Assembly (NCBI RefSeq): GCF_030272615.1
Contig: NC_081406.1
Coordinates: 479,914,900 to 479,978,899 of the forward strand
Reading direction: 5' to 3'
Source: Cryptomeria japonica
Lineage: Eukaryota > Streptophyta > Pinopsida > Cupressales > Cupressaceae
Length of the DNA: 64,000 nucleotides
Positions 55,869 to 64,000 of the stretch are shown piece after piece. Numbering within the stretch: position 1 is the stretch's first letter; each line of letters begins with the position of its first letter. The position numbers and the translations under genes are program-made. A model generated the notes under the pieces. It was not told where the DNA came from, did not search any database, and saw only the letters and a list, made by a program, of their open reading frames with translations.

Positions 55869-58354
55869 ATGACAGAGCCATCATCGAGCAAAAGAGAAAT
55901 TAAATTCAAGAAGCAAGATCCACACTCAGTCTTTCCTGCTTCACCAGTGTCATGAAACATCGACCACATTAGGGACACATAGATAGGGCACATTGATCTA
56001 GATGAATTCTTGAAAAGGGTTAAAGAGCCACCAATGTCATACAAAATGGAGCCTACTATCAACAGTGGAATTCATTTAGTTGCAGCCTTTCCTATATTAG
56101 TACAAAACCCTGAATTTGTGTTAGCCCTCGCTAACAGATATGCTCCAGTGAGTAGATCAGTAAAGGATGCAGAAGGAAAGAAGACTCTCATCAAGTTATA
56201 TGATGATATCTTTGACACTATTTTCAAGTGTTTGCATATAGATCAATATGCCAATATTGATATGCAGTCAACAATAACCTACCATGATAATAATTTAGAC
56301 AAGTGCAGAAGAAACATCAATGAGAATTGGTTAAAGACTCCAAGGCCTACTATTGCAAAATGGCCCGAGCCTACTCACCAAAATGATTTCATTAAGGAGG
56401 TAAACGATCTAATTATTCTTCTTCATAGCATAAAGGGAATTCCAATATCATACATTTATCATAAGTGGATGTATCAATACATCCATATAATTCAAAAAAA
56501 TAAGAAGAAAATCTACTGGGGTAAACAGATCGCTGATGCATTGTGTTAACAGTTGACCAAAGTTCCCACCACCTTGAAGGTTTACATGACATCATATCTT
56601 GTATATGTAGTTGCCTCAATGAGGAATTTTCCAGGATTATCTACCACAGGAGATGAGATTTAAGTTCTCGTTTATCAATATTTTACACAATTGACTCTCA
56701 AGGAGAGTTTGCATCATTTCAAGAGAGTCAATGATGCTTTCTTCGTTCATTACATGTGCATGTTTGACAAGGATCTTAAAAAGAAGAGAGTATCAGATCA
56801 GGCCAGGAATGTTGTTAACCAATATGGATGCATCTTTTTTCAATTCCCAACATTCACATGTCTTAGAATTGGATGCTTCGATGGTGACCCTTTCATGCTT
56901 CCTAGGTACCCATCTGATAAAATCATTCTGATGGCGATGGATCGTCAGATGATAGCAGTGCATGAATGCCAATCTGGTGCTCACAAGACTGGTCTTAAGT
57001 TCTCCATCACCATTGGGAAATATTCTATCAATTTTATTTATAAGGCTTAGGCCATGGAAGCAGAAATGAGGAGGGTAACAATGAAATTATTCAAGGCCAA
57101 ATTTTTTTTTGGCTATAGAGGCATGAAGGATAAAATCAAGAAAATTTACACTCATGTCCATCGAGTTGAGGATGTGTGGATTGATTATAGGACATAAAAG
57201 GATATCAGGAGGCTTGACTATTGTTGTCTGACGGTAGAAGAAATTGAGAATCTGAATCTTGCCGATATTCCTGAAGATTTCAAGGATGATGGTGATGTTT
57301 TGGATCCTATGTATGAGAATAACAAGGTTGCCAATTCACCTTTGCCTTTGATTCAATGATACCAAAAGGAAAACACTTCAATAAGGACCAGGGTCCAAAA
57401 CATTCTTGCCAATACCAATGTTTGGCTAACTTGATAAGGTATTCAATTGAAGCCTTTTCAGATCAGGTCTGAAAATGACACTGTAGGACCTATGGGAAAG
57501 ACTTTTGAGTTGAGAACAAAGAATAGATAGGACATAGTAGTTCCAAAGGCTCCCAATTTCAAGTTCATAATAGGAAAATTTAAGAGTCAAGGGGAATCAT
57601 CTACCCAAGAGACTCAAGCTCATGATGGAGCTGATGAAGAAGATGATGAAGGTGAAAAAGAAGAAGAAGAAGAGCAAAAAAAGGAACGAGAGGAATTTGA
57701 TGAGGAGAGATTACTAGAAATCCCAAGTACTTCCTAGTCTCAAGAGACACAAGAGGGTGTTCCTCCTATGTCATATCCATCTCAGTTTACTTCAGTTTTA
57801 GTTTATGACACAAGAATTTGAAGCTATAGGTGCTACTTCAGTTTCAGTTTATGACACTGTTCCAATTGGTTCCACTATCTCATATTCATCTTAGGATCAT
57901 GTGATTCATATCATTCCTTCCACAACTACTAGTGAGTTTGCCCTTGACACACCCCATGATAACATTGAAAGTGTTTTTCTTCCTAATCTTTCTGAGGTAA
58001 ATTCTTCCATGATGGAAGATTTTGATAAATTTACATCAGAAACTTAGCTTCCTCCTAAATTTTTTGTTGCTCAAAATCCACCTACCATTGTTACCTCCAC
58101 TCCACCAATAGTTACCTCAAGTATTCAGTCTCAATAATTGACATCATAAGTGTTAACTGCTAGAGTACATGATGATACACCTTTGCCACCTTGGCTGGTG
58201 TCTAACACTCCCAAGAGAAAAAAGGAAGCCATTTCTCCAGATGACTTAGACTTCATTTAGTTGGTTTCTATCAAGCCCAAAGGTACAAATAAAGCCAAAA
58301 ATTTATCGAAGGTGAAGGTGGATAAGTCAAAAAACAAATATGTAGAGATGGGAA
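55869..58354 (+). pseudogene. X, unrecognised long reading frame with stops
   Basis: From the ATG at 55,869 (MTEPSSSKREIKFKKQDPHS) one frame can be followed to about 57,810 with only nonsense changes, among them stops near 55,953, 55,980, 56,547, 56,661, 57,048, 57,198 and 57,357. A 46-bp direct duplication near 57,795-57,860 shifts the frame, and it then continues to 58,354. The N-terminal half is globular-looking (WPEPTHQNDFIKEVNDLI, QYGCIFFQFPTFTCLRIGCF); the middle is acidic (EEDDEGEKEEEEEQKKERE); the end is Ser/Pro/Thr-rich with a basic tail. I recognise no domain. It follows the palindrome array and is cut by E4. Presumably an ORF of a retroelement, now dead; a captured gene cannot be excluded. 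Confidence 0.6.
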
Positions 58355-59317
58355 TGTTGGCAATTGACACTAAATTGGTTGGTTTCAATATGTTGCCATT
58401 GATGGCGACATGGCAACTTGTTCCGGCTTCATATTTTGGGTTAGTTGTGTACCGGCAGGCACTTCCTAGACACTACATCGACACCAACAGGTTGGAAGGA
58501 ATTCTTTGGATATCGGCGATGCAGGCCGACATGGTTTAGAATCAAGTTATCGGTATTGGAGGCTGACATCTTTTGGATTGAACATCGACAATTGTTTTTG
58601 GTATTCATGTATTTATGTTATCTATCTGACATGTATATTCATATTGTAAATATCTTTGTAAGCCGACATAAGGCATGATGAATTGTAAAGGGTATATAGG
58701 TCAATTGGTTAGATCATTTTGATATATGATAGGATATGGATAAGAATATGTATAAGGAAGGAAATAATGAAGGAGATAAGAAATATATGAGAGAGATTAT
58801 GTATGTGAGGATATTTTTTTAAAGGGTTATTCTGGTATAGGGTTAAGGGTTATAGACCGGAACAGACAGAGCTTAACCAGAACTGTATTCAGGCACAGAA
58901 GATGCTATCTTTGCAATTCAATCATTTCTCCGAATTGTAGTCTAGCTTTGTATGTAGTCAATGAGACTCCTTTTGTGAATGAGCAATGTGCTCTAGGCTA
59001 TAAGCCTTCTTGCAAGTGCAGGCCCCTATATTTTGTAATATCTCTTCATATGGCCAGTGGATTGATATTGTGGGTCACAAATCCACCATGGTTTTTCCTC
59101 TTTGAGGTTTTCCATGTATAATTTTGTGTGTTATAGTATTCATTTATGTGATTGGTTTATTGGTTGCTTTACTTCTTTCAATTCTATATGTACCAGTATA
59201 CCGATTGGTGTATGCATGTTTTAATAAGGTTAAAATAAAATTAATCATTCTAGTAGAACACTGATTCACCCCCCACCCCCCCCCCCCCCCTCCTCTCAGT
59301 GTTATTAGATTCCAACA
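58355..59317 (+). repeat. E4 5' LTR
   Basis: 963 bp from TGTTGGCAATTGACAC to GATTCCAACA. The C run at about 59,271-59,290 is long and interrupted by an A. The GGTTTTTCCTCTTTGAGG motif with GTTTTCCATG is at about 59,090-59,115, as in Copia LTRs. Confidence 0.88.
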
Positions 59318-59319
59318 AT

Positions 59320-59331
59320 TGGTATCAGAGC
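59320..59331 (+). promoter_or_regulatory. E4 primer-binding site (initiator tRNA-Met)
   Basis: TGGTATCAGAGC, two bases after the LTR end. Confidence 0.92.
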
Positions 59332-59367
59332 CTTGTGCCTCAGAGGAAGTTTAACAAATTGAGGAAG

Positions 59368-60429
59368 ATGCCGAATCCGGAATCCATGGATATGAGTTTG
59401 GAAAAGCAACTTGAGGTGGCACTTAAAGATTATAATACTGAAAGGTTAAAGAACTTGAAGCTACAAAATGAATTTAATTCTACTCAGGAATTGATTCTTG
59501 TCCTACAGAAGAGGCTATCATTTGTTCAATCTAGGAGGAAGGAACTTTTACAAAATCAGGATGATGAAGAGAAAGATGCACTTAAGGAACAATGTCAGAA
59601 GCTGAGTCAAGAGAACATGGTCATGAGAAATTAAATGTAAGCTATAACTATGAGAATGCCTAAGGAGATTGAAGACCGGAAGAAAAAGGAAGAAAATCTT
59701 GTTGTATCTCTAAAGAACAAATTTGAAGAATGTGGTAGGTTGGTTCATGAGACTGATATGCTGAGAACAGATTTAGTACAATCCCAAAGTAATGAACAAA
59801 AGCTTGAGAGACAAATGATAATTCTGAGAGATGATCTAACTATTGCAAGTGAGTATAAAGAAAAATTCAAGATTAGTTCAGCACAACTAGATGAGTTATT
59901 GAAGAGACAAAGGCAGAATGGAGATTCCAGTGGACTTGGATTTGAACAAGGACAGAGTTCTGGTACTGCAAATGAAGATCAAAACCATAAGACACCGGTA
60001 AGGCAGTTTAATGCTTATAAATTAAATGGTAGATGTTTTGTTTGTAATAAATTTGGTCGAATGGCTAGGCAATGTAGAAATAAAGCAAATCAGAACCCTG
60101 ATTCTGCTCCCGGTCAATGTTCTAAATGTAATAAGTATGGACATAAGACAAAATATTGCAAAATGAATGTTAAATGTTATGCATGTGGAAAATTTGGACA
60201 TATGGCTAATCAGTGCAGGTCTAGCAATTATACCGGTTTTAGCAAAGCAATTCAAAAGAACAATGTTACATGTTATGCATGTAATGAGGTTGGACATATT
60301 GCTAAATTATGTAGAAGCAGAAATCCATCGGTTGGTAATGGAGGATCAAATGAGAAAGGGAAAGAAAGGGTCAATGAAATTCGACAAGATCATACCCAGA
60401 GATGGGTCAGGAAGTCAGAAGAACACTGA
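59368..60429 (+). pseudogene. E4 ORF1, coiled coil with four zinc knuckles
   Basis: One frame of about 353 codons from the ATG at 59,368 (MPNPESMDMSLEKQLEV; an internal ATG at 59,386 matches the E3 start). It is interrupted only by two TAA codons six bases apart at 59,632-59,640. Residues ~10-90 and ~95-190 are coiled coil. Knuckles lie between 60,034 and 60,312: CFVCNKFGRMARQC (His replaced by Arg), CSKCNKYGHKTKYC, CYACGKFGHMANQC, CYACNEVGHIAKLC. Best-preserved ORF1 in the window. The knuckles imply nucleic-acid binding; the coiled coil suggests self-assembly. No matrix or capsid domain of the usual plant type is apparent. Confidence 0.8.
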
Positions 60430-60837
60430 AAGAGGAGATTGCTCCTGCACTAGCAGGAAGCTCATTCGGTAACTGAGGCAAATGCCTTAGGGGTAGGAAA
60501 AATTCATGAAGATGCTCTATATTCCCTGGGAAGAGGTTCTGGAAGATGTTCTAGACATTGGAGATGCTTATTTGATATGGAAATGTTTAACCGAGATCTG
60601 ATATCTCTCACCTGAAGTCATTTATATCAATGATGGATTATGGTTTTTCTTGGAGGATAAAAGGTCGAATTCACTTCATTTTTTATCACTTTGCATTCAA
60701 AGCAATTCAGAGCGATTCAAAGGAAGTGTAAGGTGAACTAGTGCGATCGATATCATCTTGAGCGATTTCACCAACGATTGGAAGAGGTCTTTTAGGGTCT
60801 TTCACAAGCAGCGATTCATAGGTATTTATCTTCAATC
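60430..60837 (+). other. E4 ORF1-ORF2 spacer
   Basis: About 400 bp, similar to the spacers in E3 and E1. In the ORF2 frame it already reads ERFHQRLEEVF upstream of the ATG, matching E3, so ORF2 could begin earlier than 60,838 or be made by readthrough. Confidence 0.5.
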
Positions 60838-63800
60838 ATGGAAGCATGATCATCATTTGTACCCATGTTTGTTGCAAATCCAACTGTTGTTGAGGTCAAG
60901 GACCATCCCAGGCCGATTTTCAAAAGATATCCGCATGTTGCTACCTTGGATGATTCGGTTGACGCTTTTTCCCGTGTCCCGGAAGGAGTCGTGTATGTTG
61001 AAGATGTAAGAGCCTACATTCACTGTCATATTGAGGATTTGGGAATGACTAATATCAAGAGAATGTACATGAATGAGTTAATGAGAGATTTTGGAAAGAT
61101 TAAGCCTGAATACTAGCATATTGTTGATCTAGGGTTTACCAACATTCTGGATATTCTAGAATTTGAAGATGAAATTGTTAGGTATGTTTTGAGAAGAGTG
61201 CATGGAGAGTTTATCTAGTTGGATAAACCATATAAGATTACGAAGAAGTCCATCAGGGCAATCACTGGTTTACCGCAGATTGGTTAGCATCCAGAAAAGA
61301 AGTTCTAATGATCATGTTAACAAGCTCACCGACACAACTTCAGACTGACAATCGATGAGGGTTAGCATCATCATAGATAGAAACATCAGATTCAAAAGCA
61401 TGGTCATTGGTTACAAGGTAACTCAATCAAACCGTCTGAATTCTATTTCTAGCTCATGCATTTACACAGCTCATAAAATGATGAGGGAGAATGATAAGTT
61501 AGATCTATGTGGTTGGATGTTGGATGAATTATTGATTAACCTTGGAAAGATTAAAGGAGAAAAGAAAGGAACATTCTCGTATGGTAACTTAATTATCTAT
61601 TTAATGTTATTTTTCATCAATGAGACTCCCCGGTTTTGGGAAGAGAAAATGGGCATTCGATGTCCCGGTAGGGAGGCAATTAAAACAGTCTATTGCTACA
61701 TTGGGTAGTAAGAGAGATGGCAAAGTGTTTGGTTACTTTAAAGCATTTAAAAAGGCTATTAATTCTAGGATGAGGATTCCACAACACATTATCAAGAAGT
61801 ACTCAAACGACATATGCTTCATGGACAAGAAAGATGAAACTTTGATGGAAGCTGTTAGGCCCCAGAAGATTTGGATTGAGGAAATAGGTTATGAAATTGA
61901 TGCACAGATTCTTGATGCTTATGCACAAATGCTAATTGAGGCATCAGTAGATGAAACTGTCAAAACCTTTGGCACTGTTAAACAAAAGAAGAAAGAGGTT
62001 GAAACTGAGTTCAATCAGAAGAAGAGAGAGAAGCAGGAAGGTAATGCAAGTAAGTTTGTTGAAAAGGTTTCACAGGACATCAAATCATTGATTGATGTTG
62101 TTCTAGAGAAAGGTTGGAAGAGGAAAGAACCAAAAATGTTCATTGAGCCTATTGCAATAGAGTTTGCATCTGATGATGATACACCCCTGTCATTCAAAAG
62201 GGTAATAAGGAAGAAAACTGAAGAAACTAAGGTAGAGGCTTAGAAGCAACCGGTTAGGAAAGTTACTATCGAGGTACCGACACAGAGAAGAGAACCAAAA
62301 GAGACACCTTCAGCCCCATCTGGTACTGGAAGGAGAAAGAAGAAGGATGGCATTGATCTTGCACTTGAATCTAGTAATGTAACTACTATTCCACCAAAGA
62401 CTTGTGCAGAGTTAGTTGATGAAATTACTAAAGATGGTATGTTAAAGAATGTACAGTTTTATTAATGAGTATTTAGATAATGATGAACAAAGAGAGGTAG
62501 AGGAAGCAATTTTGTTATATTTGGATATTTATAAGAAAGCCCTATTAGGAATTGAAGAGCAAATACCGACACAGTTGTATGATATGTTAGATGCTAGAAG
62601 AATATCAACAATGCAAGAGGACAAGCATATAAAGATTCAAGAGTTGTTATCTGTTTGTGTTTCTATTGCTCTAGAGGAGATGGATAAGAAACTTGAAGTT
62701 ACAGATAGGAAACTCTTTAACAACAAGCATAGAATAATCAATCTTATGTTAGGAAGGGTCATTGAGATAATCAAGGAGACCCACAAGGCATGGGTTAAGT
62801 TCTTTGAAGAGAACCATAGTTTTTATACTTCACCAGAATCTAAGACAGATACTGCAGACATCTCGATTGAAGGGAAGGGTAAAGGTATTATGGGTAATTC
62901 ACCCTCAATTTTGAAAAACATTAAGATAGTGGAAATTGAGCCCTTGATAGATACAAATATGTAGACAAATGTTGAGATACCGACAAATACAAAGAGTGTA
63001 CAAGTTGATAATCAACAGGTTACTAATGTTGAGGACAACAGTCCTCCAGATCAGATTGTGTAGGATGAGGATAAAGTTCCTAGGGAGGAACCAACAGTTA
63101 TTGAGACTGCACCAAGTGGCGAATCCACCGATGCAAGTGAGGAAGCTATAAAGGTTAAATCATCAGAGGAGAAGAAAGAGAAATCCGACAGGGAATCGGT
63201 AGTGAGTCCATCATTGTTGTTAATTGACACCTCACAGGTTGAAAAGAAAAGCATAACTGAGATGAGTTCTACTGAGCTCATGATGATGGTTGCACATAAA
63301 ATGACGAAGGAGGGATCTATGGATAAAGGGGTTATTGATCAGTCTATCACTGTTTTACATAGACTTGTCCTAGAGTGTAAATTTAGCAATGAAGTGAGCC
63401 CATTCGACAAGCTTAAGATAATCATTGAACACGTTTCAAAGGATTTTCAGTCCTTGTAGCAGATATCAAACCAACAAGTACTAGAGATATTCACATAGGC
63501 AAAGAGAGCTACATTTGATCAAATGATTGAGTCGGAGAGGAAGGAAATCAATGATAAGATGAAGTTGATTGATATTACTTTGAGGCAGTGTACCAATATT
63601 TACAGAGTATGTTGTAACACAGGTTTACTTGAAATTGATTTGGATAAAAAGATTAGGGACATTCAGAAGAAAATTGCAGGTATAGCCAATTCTTTTATGG
63701 AGTAAATTCATTAACTACATGCATTGATGGTCAGATTTTGGTTTTGGAAGCCCGAGTTTTTGCTCTTGAGAGGGAAAAAGACAAAATCATAAGAAGAGCC

Positions 63801-64000
63801 AGAAGTCTTAGAGGTTTGGTGAGTCCCCGGTTGGATTCACTTAGTGTACATAAGGAGTGTATAGATATGGTTGGCAAGCCCACACCGACAGAGTTAAATG
63901 AGAAAGAGTCATTTGCCCATATGCTACATGGACTTATATCTATTTCCAAAACTTTCAAATCTAGTTGGGATACCTATCTTGAGCTATTGGAGAAGGCCTC
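60838..64000 (+). pseudogene. E4 ORF2, long unrecognised protein (broken, partial)
   Basis: From ATG 60,838 (MEA, then a stop, then SSFVPMFVANPTVVEV). Blocks in order: SRVPEGVVYVEDVRAYIHCH; LEFEDEIVRYVLRRVHGEF; GYKVTQSNRLNSISSS; GWMLDELLINLGKIKGEKKG; GKRKWAFDVPVGRQLKQSI; KKDETLMEAVRPQKIWIEE; a basic region near 62,000-62,110; LLYLDIYKKALLGIEEQIPT; LMLGRVIEIIKETHKAWVKF; MSSTELMMMVAHKMTKEGS; then a coiled-coil tail. Frameshifts near 61,340, 61,620, 62,450 and 63,720 plus stops. It has about 500 bp near 63,350-63,850 that E3 lacks. Function unknown. Confidence 0.72.

Larger units (their letters stand above)
58355..64000 (+). mobile_element. E4, non-autonomous LTR retrotransposon (runs off window)
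   Basis: Plus-strand element: 5' LTR 58,355-59,317, PBS 59,320-59,331, ORF1 59,368-60,429, ORF2 from 60,838 to beyond the window. Left flank GGGAA (58,350-58,354) is the expected target site inside X. It is the closest relative of E3: LTR, ORF1 and ORF2 align throughout. No enzyme domain in the visible 4.7 kb of interior. Confidence 0.85.

Overview
This window looks like intergenic heterochromatin of a seed plant with a large genome. A gymnosperm is my best guess, but that is inference; nothing here fixes the species. I found no host gene, tRNA, rRNA or CRISPR. Almost every interpretable base belongs to nested, decayed LTR retrotransposons, and their boundaries can be read from TG...CA ends, primer-binding sites (PBS), polypurine tracts (PPT) and 5-bp target-site duplications (TSDs).

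Layout from left to right. Bases 1-421 and 6,995-8,244 are the leader and 5' LTR of a minus-strand Ty3/Gypsy element (G1). It is split by a complete non-autonomous element E1 (422-6,994, TSD AAATA). A Copia integrase scrap (8,250-8,386), a truncated E1-like element E2 (about 8,600-11,048), unassigned sequence and a G1-family LTR fragment (12,497-13,505) follow. A decayed minus-strand Ty1/Copia element spans 13,506-25,126; its left LTR was split by a 4,279-bp probable solo LTR (14,787-19,065, TSD CTACC). From 25,127 to 50,902 lies a minus-strand Tat-like Ty3/Gypsy element (G3), broken by three clean insertions: an internally deleted Gypsy element G5 (26,839-32,045, TSD CTCAA), a solo LTR G2 (34,803-36,027, TSD ACTCT) and a second non-autonomous element E3 (37,688-44,355). 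A relative of G3 (G4) contributes a leader and LTR at 51,380-53,759. A striking array of palindromes (54,583-55,709) precedes an unrecognised long broken reading frame X (55,869-58,354). X is interrupted by a third large non-autonomous element, E4 (58,355 to the window end, plus strand).

The most unusual content is the E1/E2/E3/E4 group. These have Copia-style LTRs and an initiator-Met tRNA PBS, but encode only ORF1 (coiled coil plus four CCHC zinc knuckles) and a long ORF2 of about 900-1,090 codons that I do not recognise. No protease, reverse transcriptase or integrase is visible in them. The nearby Copia element shares their LTR end sequences, PBS and an unusual 3' module of three polypurine tracts, so a Copia element of this kind is the natural candidate for supplying enzymes in trans.

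A second theme is short palindromic arrays whose arms differ from unit to unit while staying self-complementary. They occur in at least three unrelated elements (17.8 kb, 30.4 kb, 54.6-55.7 kb). All coding regions carry stops or frameshifts, so no element here looks autonomous.
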